Part shown: positions 46,539-57,400 of the stretch, piece after piece | How positions within the stretch are numbered: the first letter of the stretch is position 1 | Layout: the number at the start of each line of letters is the position of its first letter | Source: Vigna angularis | Lineage: Eukaryota > Streptophyta > Magnoliopsida > Fabales > Fabaceae | DNA: 64,000 bases | Direction: 5' to 3' | Assembly: GCF_016808095.1 (NCBI RefSeq) | Contig: NC_068975.1 | Coordinates: forward strand, 18,979,501 to 19,043,500 | Notes under the pieces: model-generated | Databases searched by the model: none | What the model saw: the letters and a program-made list of their open reading frames with translations, nothing else | What the model was told of the DNA's origin: nothing | Program-made: the position numbers and the translations under genes

Positions 46539-46865
46539 TTACCAAGAAATATCTCCATTAAAAATAATTAAATATGCTACTATTAATATAACCTTGTAGT
46601 TAGGACAATCCCAACATTGTCTCCCAACATTCTTTGAAGTTCTTGTCATTCTTACTACTGTCATCTCACCATAACTGCAAATGAACATTATCCTAATTCC
46701 CCTTGAACCACTACCATGTGAGGAATGATAAATTCGATGCTCCCAACTATTGCAACAAGACGACGAAGATTGGCAACTAGACATAACTTTACCAATCAAC
46801 AAACAAGATTTTGTTAGGGGGAGGACTTTGTAATATCGATTTTTATCCCACAAAAAAAAACCCAC
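46539..46865 (-). pseudogene. GRF-type zinc-finger ORF fragment within the MULE arm
   Basis: This is a 108-codon minus-strand frame. From the inner Met (about 46785) it reads a Ser/Cys-rich start, then C-S-Y-G-E-M-T-V-V-R-M-T-R-T-S-K-N-V-G-R-Q-C-W-D-C-P-N-Y-K. This matches the shape of plant GRF zinc fingers (C-x-C-G ... T-x-x-N-x-G-R-x-F-x-x-C-P) with one Cys changed to Tyr. After P-N-Y-K the text is not GRF-like, so an intron or truncation is likely there. The first 35 or so codons also occur in the left TIR (about 30050-30170). Confidence 0.55.
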
Positions 46866-47158
46866 TCATAGTTTAGAAACCCTATTTCCTTTTATGGCCA
46901 TTTTTTGGTTTCAAAATACAATCAAATAAATTAAATCCAACTCCAACTATGCAGGACAGGCTACATAAGCAAACAATGAAAAGTTCATTCAAGCACTACT
47001 AACGTGTACACTCTTTGTTAACAATTTAAATGACATCGTAAAAAAGGACTACATTGAACATATTTTACCAAAACTAGGACCACATTGAACATCCAAAAAA
47101 CATGAGTCTCACATTGAACAATGTCGACGAAAATAGAGACCAAAAGAGTATTTAAACC
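46640..47158. repeat. Right TIR of the large MULE
   Basis: It is an inverted counterpart of 29652-30190, ending GAGTATTTAAACC before the duplication tttattaat (47159-47167). Confidence 0.8.
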
Positions 47159-48600
47159 TTTATTAATTTAAGATATGTTTTCAGTCCTTGAAGTATTACA
47201 TAAAATTGAAAATAGTCCATGGTCTAAACTTTTATACTGTTTGAACCCTGTATTTTTTAAAACATTAGTTTTTGTCCTATGTTTTCAATGACGTTAAAGT
47301 TTATCCTATGTGACAAACGACATGTCACGTGTTATTTAATTCTTTTATAAAATAAAATCATTGCACCGATGTAACCCATGTTTTTCATGATTAATTAAAA
47401 AAACAAAAAAAGTTAAAAAGACCTATTTTTATCCTCCATCAAAACACAACATGCCCTTCATTCTTCACCATACAATACCCATATTCATGCACCTTCCAAT
47501 ATTAAACTCACATAGGAATGTCTAAAACCACTCTCATATCCACCTACAAGGACACACACATAATACCATTACCTCAAACTCCATCCCTTTTCTATATTCT
47601 CCATTTTCAAGCTCAACCTTTTCCATGTCAGTACCAACATCCACAATCTCCAACCTCACCACCCAATACCATTCATGAGCACAAAACCACGAAACGATCT
47701 CAACCATAACAACTTTCGTTGAACAAAAAAATCCAACCCGTAAGAAACAAATAAGCAAAACCTTCACTAGCCTTCAATTTTCCTTCACTGCAAATAAAGA
47801 AAACTCATATCCATTACCAACAAACCAACAATAAATAAGATCTATATCCCCAACCTCCATCCCCTTCCAAACACAACCATCTTCATCTATACAAAAAAAA
47901 ATCATCAAATAAAAAGAGCAAACTATAGAGATCTTAAATTTCATTCCTAGCGCAAACAAACTTCATAAAGGATAGAATAAGAAGAAAAATCTCAAATTAT
48001 AATTAAAATATGAACAAGATACTGAAAACAAATACCTTGGTTTGGAGGTCACTCTTGCATGCTATGTAGATGAAGAAGACGACATTGTGTTGATGCCTAC
48101 TAGCGAAAAGGACAAGATCGACAAGGAGAGAATGAATGTGTAGCGTTTGTGTGACATCGGTGGTGTCTCCAACTTCTAACGACATCATCGGAGATCGCTT
48201 CAGCCATTGATGGTGGAAGTGTTTCACGATGGTTGTAATGTGGCTATCGCATGCATGTAGATGGAAGAAAAAAAGGGGAAACGATTAAGTGAATGCTAGC
48301 GAATTTTTCGATGATAGTTGGTTCCCTGGTTGACTAAAGAAAACTTGGTCGTGTGAGCTAGGATTGGGTTACTACTTTGGCTCATTGAAGTAGAGGTGGC
48401 GTCGGTTGATGCAAAGGTGTCACAAGATCTCCAATGGGGACAACGTCGCCAAAAGTTGTGTTGATTGGGTGGGTGATACGCAACGGAGATGGGTGCCTCT
48501 CCATGGCTGCCTCCCTCGAAGATGAAGATGAATGAGAAGTTTACGGGTTTTTTTTATTCTGGATAAGAAAGGTTGTGGTTGGGCTAAGCCTTTTCCTTTT

Positions 48601-51142
48601 TGTTGATAGGGCAGCTTTAACCTCGTTATACCTTGGTTTTTTATGATGAACAGAAGAACGGTTTTATGGTTTCTTGCACAACAAATGACATAACAATTGT
48701 TTTATCTTGATTATGTTTATGCTTGATAATTGAATTCATTATTGTTAATGAATCATGCTTAAAACAGATTGAATATCTCATTTTTGGTTGAAATAAATCG
48801 ATTAAAAAATAGTATATAATTTATTACATTTCACCATATCACTTAGTAAGCTAAAGAGGGTTGATAAAGGTTGAAAATACCGTTATTTGTGATGTTATTT
48901 TAATACTAAAATAACCCTTTTTGACTTCGAAGCTTGCTTAAACTCTTGTTTTAGTTGACTTTGGTAAATAAGTGAAGAGATGTTATACTTTATGAATTTG
49001 ATCACTAATTCCCTCAATTTTGTAGGTTATTGGTATGATTGGAAGAGGAGAAGACTAAAAGAAGGCTGAAGAAGGACTGTAGGGCACCTGGTTGCCCTTT
49101 TTAGGGGTCCTCAACGTCACAAATCTCGCAAGGGCGCCTGATTGCCTTCATTTGGGGTGCTGAGCGCCACTATCCTCGCAGTCACGCCTGGGCGCCTCCT
49201 CCAGGACGTCAGGTTGCCCTCAGCAGGACGTTGAGGGTCAGTCTCTTCGCAATCACGCCTGGGCACCCTTAGGTGGGGCGCTGAGCACCAACAACATTGG
49301 CCCATGATCTAATTTGGTTATATTTAAGGGTTTCTACACTCTAGGGTTCACATCTTTGGACGGTTGAAGCATAGAAAAGCTTATTTCGACCCTTTGGAGG
49401 GAGATTGGGCATGTGGGAGATTTCCATCTCACTTTCTAGGGTTTTCATTCATTCATTCTTCCATTGTATGCCAAGGTTCTCCATGACAATGGAGAACTAA
49501 ACTCATTTGTTGTTGGGGATGATGTAACCTCTAAACTTTCATGTATTTGAATATGGTTTAAACAATTTATGCTTTTTTCATTGAATGTTAGTGATTTTCT
49601 CTTGTTCTTAATGCTTGTTATGTTTTGGCCATTCATGACTTGATGTTTGATTTATTTGAGTATTGGGAAATATCTTATGAATCATGATCTAGAGAATTTC
49701 ATCCAAAGGAACTATTGCCTAGACATAGGGATAAAACGTTTGGTTGTCTTAAGCTTCTTTTCATAATGCAGAATTGATTATTAGGGATGCAAGACATTAT
49801 GGTCTAATAATTAAGGATAGGCTTTTTACGCTGAGACATCGGGTTCTAAGTAATTTAGAAAGTGACATTAACAATTTAATGAAGAAGATGAATTCTTATA
49901 TGCATGAAAGTAAGGACGGTGAAATCTCCAACAACATTATCATCTCATATTACCTACTTCATCCATTCATTCTTGTGTCAAGCCTCAATTGATCAATTTG
50001 CATTCATATTCAACAAAATAACTTTTCAGTCTTAATTAGTTAAGTAATTACACGATTGTTTAGTGTCGTGAGTCTTCTGGTATACGATACTTGGTCTTAC
50101 CATTTTATATTACTTTATACGATTTGGTACACTTGTCAATGTGTTAAGAAGGGGCAAACTATTTTGTAGTAATCGATTATAAATGTATATAATCGATTAA
50201 AACAGAAAGCAAGCCACAATCTATTTCATAAGTGAGTTAATCTGTTTAAAATGGAAATTGGATTGAAAATTTGCTTAAGTACAAGATTAATCGATTACAT
50301 AAGTTGTTTAATCGAATTAAATCAATTTACTTTGTTTAATCCAGTTCATTTAATAGTATGATATGTTATAATTGTCAATTTAATCAATAAATGGCTTATG
50401 TGATTAAATAATCGATTACGTGCTCAGAATAATAAGTTAAAACAGAAATAAATGCTTAACAAATTACATAAAAACCTTAATCGAGTATAATGCGTCAGGA
50501 TTTGAAAAATCATATATATATGCATCTTCATACCTATTTCAAAACAAGAATTGTTATAACTTTCAAATACTAACGTTTTCATTGAGTTTTGATTACAAGA
50601 ACATTCAAGAAGTGATCTTGGAGAATCAAGGCTTCATTGGTTGCTTATTCATCAAGATTCTTTCAAGAAAAGTGTGATAAAGTTGTTCTGATTTGATCTA
50701 CACTAGAGGAGTGTATCTTAGAGATCAGGTTCTTCATTAACAATCTTTGTATTGTGTTCTTGTGCAGGTTTGCTAGAGGTTAAGGGCTGTGAGTGCTCTT
50801 GTATTGTAAGAAATTGAGGATTGTTCATCTCTTGGGTTACTATATTGATTTTGAGTTGTAAGAAGAGTGCATTGAGAGTGATATCTCTGTGTTTCTGTAA
50901 ACTCAATAATTTATAGTGGAATCACTTCAACTCAAGTTGTTGAAGGAGGATTGAATGTAGACTTAAGATTAACCAAACCAGTATAGATTGTCTATGTTGA
51001 TCTTTCTTTATCCCTCTTGTTGATTCATATTTTTGTTTATTGATTTTAAGAAAGCTAAAAAACTCATAAATATTTTAAAAATATTATTTTAAAAAGACTA
51101 ATCCAATTCACTCCCTTAATATAAGACATTTTTTTTCTAACA
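48601..51142 (+). mobile_element. Sirevirus-like solo LTR, itself interrupted by solo LTR D
   Basis: It starts TGTTGATAGGGCAGC, like the LTR at 62275 (TGTTGATAAGGGAGAGC, minus strand), and ends AATTCACTCCCTTAAT...TCTAACA, the standard sirevirus LTR tail. Flanks ctttt (48596-48600) and ctctt (51143-51147) are a decayed duplication. TCGA palindromes (AATCGATTA types) occur at about 48794, 50177, 50203, 50288 and 50410. Without LTR D it is about 1250 bp. It is older than El1-El3. Confidence 0.72.
48862..50149 (+). mobile_element. Solo LTR D, Athila-like
   Basis: It begins TGATAAAGGTTGAAAATACC and ends at GTTAAGA, equivalent to the CTTAACA end of LTR C. Flanks agggt (48857-48861) and agggg (50150-50154) are a near-perfect duplication. 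Four degenerate 50-70 bp units with CGCCTGGGCGCC / GCGCTGAGCGCC words lie at 49080-49295, the largest such array among the four LTRs here. Confidence 0.82.
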
Positions 51143-51446
51143 CTCTTTTTACACCTCCATATTCATTGTTTACACTTCCATATGTTAGGTCTTTTAAACT
51201 TTTCTTTATTTATTTTTAATTAATCGTGTAAAACGTGGATTAGAGCGACACAAGAATTTTAATTTTATAAAATAAGTTAAATAATACATAACATGCCACG
51301 TAGATCAACTTTTGACATCGTTAAAAAATAAATAAATTCCAAAACCAATACTTTAAAAAATACTGAAATCAAACGATATAAAAGTTTTGATCAGGAGTAT
51401 TTTCAAGGTTACCTAATATTTTAGAGACATATTTTTTTTAATTTAA

Positions 51447-54400
51447 AAAGAATAAACTTTTACTTAATAAAAAATGAAAAAATATGTAGTTAAAAATATA
51501 ATGATAAATGAGAACACTTTTCTTTTATGAGAATAAATAAATTAAATTATGAGTGCGCATTATTAAAATTATATGTTTATTATTTTATTTTATTTTTAAA
51601 TATATTGAATTTTAAAATTTTGTCTTCTTTTCTCCAGAATCCAACTGTTGTATTGTCTACAACGGAAAATTCACTAAATAATTAAACAATTCAAACACGT
51701 ATTCTTTGTATTATTACTTAAAAATTAGACTGAAATTAAAAACGGAAATATAACTTAATTTGTTTGCAAATAGTTATCAAATAGTTACACGTACGGCCAT
51801 TGCTAAAATATCGATAAATATCCCATAACAATTACTTATTATGCGGTGTAGTGTAAAACAAGTTGTCATTACTTTTGGATTTGTTTTATAGGATTGTACA
51901 GATTAGTTGTAGAAACAATTAATATAAGAATTTTAAATATACAACTGATATATTTAATTTAACTTTTCAAGAATAAATATTATTAACAGTTAGTATAAAT
52001 TTCATTGAAGCTTTTTTATGTCCATAATTATATGTTTATTCATGTTACAATTTTTATATCTTCACTTCACCCTCTAGTTTACAGGTATCTCAAGAAAAAA
52101 AAAAAGACATTAATTATATAGTTTCGTATTATATATCTCTCATTTTTATTTTTGTTGAAATTTTGCCCCCTCTCATTTCATTTTTCTTGTACACTTTTTT
52201 AACAAATTTATTGTCTTGATTGAAATTCAGGTTTGTTAGGTAATACTCTCTTGCAATGCATTGATTTCAAACTTTACCTTGGGTAGAACGTGTGGAAGTG
52301 GAAAAAGTATTCAATGTATATCGTCCTACCACTTCCAAATATATTCTTATAAACAAATTAAACCATTAAAACATTAGGAATAGACATGTTAAAAAGTTAC
52401 AAATATTTTTTGAGTTGTAAAATATAATTACTCATAACTAAAATAAAAATATATATAATAAACAATAATATAATTTTATTATATATATATATATATAACT
52501 TTAAAGGAGAAAACAATAAAATTCTTATTTAAAAATAGAAAAAACAATTGTAAGAAAAACCTTAAAAGAAACTAATTTTTTCTGTTAATTTTTCTGTCAA
52601 ACATTAAAACAATAAAAATGAAAATAAGAAATGAATTTTTCTGTCAACCAATTATGCTTCTTTGAAATATATGTAACACTTAAGATGCTTCTTAATAACA
52701 CTATAATGCTCTCCACCCAAATTCACCATAACATTAATGATCATTTCCATTATGTAAGGTTTGGCCTTGTACAAATCATAACATACGTAAAGCTTCTTGT
52801 CATTGCACACAAAGCATAAGACATTTTCCTCTACTTTATTATTAGGCTCGTACTTGAGAATTATTAGAAAAATAAGATGGTTTTGTCAAACCAAGAGAAA
52901 TGAATTAGTTTTTAAAACTTTTTCAAAAGATAATTAAATATTTTTCAATTTTAAAAAATTATAACGCAATTATCTTGAAAATCTAATTGATACGAAATTA
53001 GAAAAGATGATGACTTTGTCAAACGAAGATGGTGGTTTTTAAAACTTTTTCACAAAATAACATTTTTTTAATTATTTTTCAACTTAAATAAACTATAATG
53101 CAATTATTTTGAAAATAATTGATACAAAAATTATAAAAGCAATGCAAAGGGAGACAAAGGAAAGATAAATAACACATAATTTTATATTAGTTTCAATTCA
53201 ATCAATTCTACATCGAGTTCTCACTTTATATCCCTTGAAAAACTGGTTTCACAATCAAAAGTAAAGTTTATACAAAGCTAACCAGTAATTACAAATAAAC
53301 CAAAAGATATCAACCTTAATCAACTTTAGATATTAAAGAGGATGTTTATTCTATCTACTCTTGTATCATTTCAAGAGAATATTAGCCTTATATACAATGC
53401 AAAACGAGGTTTGCCTTATATCAACTTTATTCAACAACCACCTAAAAACATTATTGGAACACCTAACAGTAACAGCACAATTATCAAATTGGAGCATACT
53501 CAAGAAAACAAAAATGAAAAAAATTTACTAGAATAAAAGAAACACTAAAACTTTGTGAAGTCAGTATAACTTCGTTAGACTCCCATCACCTTATATTTTC
53601 TTTTACTTCTAATATAAATAAAATCAAGTTATCTACTTCAAAATCTAAAGTTTAATATATAATTAACCTAAATATCTCAAGATAATATTTTTATATAAAG
53701 TAAATATCCCTCCAATACACTAAATGTCATATCATAAAATAAACATTATATATTCTTATTACATTCCAACTTAATTAATTTAAATATTAATAAATTTCAA
53801 TTCATCATTTGTCATCATATTATAATAATATGTTGATAAAATATGACAATTTAGTGAAAAAATTTGCAAACAAAATCTTTCAAGCAAAAAATTAAACCAT
53901 AACTGCATCGAAAATCGCAATGTTATATTACATTACCATTTTATTAAAATTCAGGATTTGTGGTACTAATACAATTTCTAAGTCAACTATCTCTTCCAAA
54001 ACAATTTAATGAATGTGTACCAAAAAAAAGTGACAATCTAAACATTGAATTTAAGGGCACATTAACCTTGGGCATTTCTGAATAAAATAAAAATTGAATT
54101 TTTTGGCACGTTCACGTTCTTGGTGAGACAATCTAAACAATGTAACTGTAATGATTTATTTAATATGGCAACTGCATTTAACTCAGAACTTTTATTCAGA
54201 TCACGTGCAATATGACATGCATTATGAATTCAGATCAATTTTTCTTTCCAACCATTTTTTCCTGGAAGATATAACTACCATTTTCTCTCATTTTCTTGCT
54301 CTTTCCTTCGTGTCTTCTTTTCATTCATTGACCATAACTTCATTGTCATCCATAACCAGAATGTCTTCATTCAGATACCAATCCATTTTTTAGAATCCAT

Positions 54401-54459
54401 GCAAGCTTCCCTGCAAACTCAAATTCCTTGTTATTGTTTAGTTCAACTGTTGTACATTC
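51447..54459. other. AT-rich intergenic DNA upstream of the ABCC gene
   Basis: It holds a TA dinucleotide run (52478-52498) and a two-copy tandem repeat of about 134 bp (52867-52999 and 53000-53135). No gene is recognised. The promoter of the ABCC gene must lie towards 54459, but I see no convincing TATA box or start site. Confidence 0.6.
52867..53135. repeat. Two-copy tandem repeat, about 134 bp unit
   Basis: Both copies share ACTTTGTCAAAC/TTTTGTCAAACC, TTTTTAAAACTTTTTCA, AATGCAATTAT and TTGATAC(G/A)AAA words in the same order, with about 15-20% difference. Confidence 0.75.
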
Positions 54460-57400
54460 ATGATGTTGTTGGTCTCAACACTCGGTTCTCTTGCTCTTAG
54501 ACATTTTGGCAGTAGCCTTCTGACATATTTAGTGAAGCCGGTTTTCTTGCATGGCTTCTCTTCTTTCCTTCATCTACTGTTATTGGTGGTGCTTTTAGTG
54601 TCACTGATGTGGAGGAAAGTCGCAGTTGGAACCAGAGAAAGTTCCACAAAGAACATTACCTTTGCAAAGGCTCCACTTTGTTCCTTTCTTGTTTCGGCTA
54701 TCAATTTTCTACTATTTTTGGTTGATTACTTTTGTTGGTATAAAAATGGTTGGTCAGAAGAAAAGCTTGCGACCCTTTTGGATTTTCTGCTCAAAACAGT
54801 TGCTTGGGGTGTTGCTGGTGTTTGCTTGCACATGGAACTCTTCATTTCAAGGGAAAGAAGATTACCATTCTTCTTCAGAGCTTGGTTGGTCCTTTACCTC
54901 GTTGTTTCCGGCTATTGCTTTATAGTGAACTTTGCTCTCTATGAAGAAAAGCATTCTGCTTTGCCCCTTCAGAGCTTAGTTTCTGATGTTTTCTCTGTTT
55001 TTGTGTGTTTATTCTTCTTTTACTTGGAGTTGTTTGTAAAAAGTCAGGGTGGTGTAGGAGATAGTACTTTACAAGAATCTCTTTTGGATGCTGACTCAAG
55101 AGATGATGTGTTTGAGGCAAAAGAGACCAAGGGGAGTGACACTGTTACACCTTACTCTAATGCTGGAATATTTGGCCTTCTTACCTTCTCTTGGATTGGT
55201 CCTCTGATTACTGTTGGAAGGAAGAAGCCTTTGGACCTTGAGGATGTTCCCCAACTTGACAAAAGAGACAGTTTAATTGGAGCTTTTCCAACTTTTAGGG
55301 ATAGGCTTGAGGCACAATGTGAAGCTATTACCACAGTGGACACACTTATGTTAGTGAAGTCATTAGTATTCTCAAGCTGGAAAGAAATTATTTTCACAGC
55401 CATCCTTGCATTGCTAAACACATTGGCTTCTTTTGTTGGTCCCTATCTTATTGATGGTTTTGTTCAATTCCTTAACGGACAACGAAAACTTGAGCATGAG
55501 GGCCTTATATTGGTGACTGCATTTTTTGTGGCAAAGCTTTTGGAGTGCCTCACAAGGAGGCACTGGTTATTTAGGTTGCAGCAGGTTGGAATACGAATGC
55601 GAGCACTTCTTGTGACAATGATATATAATAAAATTTTGAATCTTTCATGTCAATCCAAGCACGGCCACACTACTGGGGAAATAATCAACTTCATGACCGT
55701 TGATGCAGAAAAAGTTGGTGAGTTCAGTTGGCATCTACATGATCTGTGGTTAGTAGTTCTACAGGTTATAGTAGCCTTGTTGATTTTGTATAGAAATCTC
55801 GGGCTTGCTTCAATTTCTGGCCTTGTTGCAATTCTCATAGTAATGTGGGCAAACATTCCCTTGGGTTCAATCCAAGAGAAGTTTCATAACAAGTTGATGG
55901 AGTCAAAAGATGCACGAATGAAAACAACTTCTGAGATTTTGAGAAACATGCGGATTCTCAAACTACAAGGATGGGAAATGAAGTTTTTGTCAAACATAAC
56001 CCAACTCAGAAAGATCGAGCAGGACTGGTTAAAAAAAGTTATATACTCGTTAGTCATGATCATATTTGTGTTTTGGTGTGCCCCAGCATTTGTGTCAGTG
56101 GTTACTTTTGGTACTTCTATACTTGTAGGAATCCCCCTTGAGTCAGGGAAGATACTGTCTACACTTGCCACATTCCAGATTCTCCAAGAACCCATTTATA
56201 ATCTTCCAGAGACAATATCAATGATGGCACAGACTAAGGTTTCTCTTGACAGGATTGCATCTTTCCTTCGTCTGGATGAGATTCTATTTGATGTTGTGGA
56301 GAAGCTTCCACAAGGTAGTTCTAATGCAGCAATTGAAGTAGTTGATGGGAATTTCTCTTGGGACTCATTTACATTGCAAAACATAAATCTCAGAGTTTTT
56401 CATGGCATGAGGGTTGCTATTTGCGGTAGTGTTGGATCAGGCAAGTCTACTTTTCTTTCTTGTATATTAGGAGAAGTACCCAAGAAATCAGGGATTTTGA
56501 AGGTGTGTGGAACAAAGGCCTATGTAGCTCAGTCACCGTGGATACAAAGTAGCACGATAGAGGATAATATATTGTTTGGTAAGGACATGGAAAGGCAAAG
56601 GTATGAGAAGGTTCTTGAAGCTTGTTGCCTAAAGAAGGATCTAGATGTTTTGTCATTTGGAGATCAGACTATAATAGGAGAGAGGGGGATAAATTTGAGT
56701 GGTGGACAGAAACAGAGAATACAAATTGCTCGTGCTCTGTATCACGATGCTGATATATATCTATTGGATGATGTGTTTAGTGCTGTGGATGCTCACACAG
56801 GATCTCATCTTTTTCAGGTAACTCATTTTCTACTGTAATTTGTAGTAGAGTGTTATTATTCTATTGTATTATAAACTGGAAACTTTCTGAAGCATTTTGT
56901 CTAATGTTCTCAAAGTAGCATGGCCATTGTACTAGTATTTCGTTAAATGACCCTTTAAATTTTATGTAAATGACAGGAATGCTTACTCAACCATTTAAGT
57001 TCAAAGACAGTGGTTTACGTCACTCATCAAGTAGAGTTCTTACCTGCCGCTGACCTTATTTTGGTGAGCAGTTCTCAGAATTATGCTGTCATTAATTCAA
57101 TTAGTTTGCTTTCCTTCTTCATACATTTCTCATCAGATGCTTTATTGTTAGGTCATGAAAGATGGAAAGATTATTCAAAGTGGAAAATACGATTATCTGC
57201 TCAAATCAGGCACTGATTTTATGGAACTTGTTGGTGCTCATAAAGAAGCTTTGTCTGCACTTGATTCAATAGATGGAGGAAAAGCGTCTGCTATAACAAG
57301 TACATCAAAAGAGGATGTAAGATTCGTTCTTTCTCAAGGCATTGAAGAAAAGGAAGTAATGAAAAATGAGAAAAATGGTGGAAAAGATAACAAACATGAT

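Larger units (their letters stand above)
29652..47158. mobile_element. Large Mutator-like element, split by an Athila-type retroelement
   Basis: The left end (29652 on) and the complement of the right end (47158 back) are long inverted repeats of roughly 500 bp, alike from A(G/T)...TTAAATACTC through words such as TGTTCAATGTGGTCC and GAGTGTACACGTT to GGGGAATTAGGAT. A perfect 9-bp duplication tttattaat flanks them (29643-29651 and 47159-47167). Own interior sequence remains at about 30200-30671 and 45883-46650; the 15.2 kb between is the Athila element and its nested insertions. Without them the MULE would be about 2.3 kb. Confidence 0.85.
47172..51437. mobile_element. Third TIR (MULE-type) element, containing nested LTRs
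   Basis: 47172-47400 is an inverted, diverged copy of 51437-51200 (shared words AACTTTTATA, GTATTTTTTAAA, TTATTTAA and TTTTATAAAAT). A 9-bp word ttaatttaa flanks it on both sides (47163-47171 and 51438-51446), but it is low complexity. Own interior is 47400-48600 and 51143-51200, with a GC-richer part at about 48100-48540 in which I find no known domain. The middle is occupied by a sirevirus solo LTR. Confidence 0.65.

Noticed and set aside
47518..48227. Several short frames as small genes
   Set aside because: They lack domains and start contexts and lie in a TIR element arm; codon text is low complexity.
50142..50160. Start of a sirevirus LTR at TGTTAAGAAGG
   Set aside because: This is the end of LTR D; alignment with LTRs A, B and C places the boundary at 50149, and the true sirevirus LTR start is at 48601.
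56818..56838. End of the ABCC protein at a stop after the first NBD1 exon
   Set aside because: The GT at 56818 is a good donor and the next exon continues the family text exactly. The apparent stop is intron read-through, not a truncated gene.
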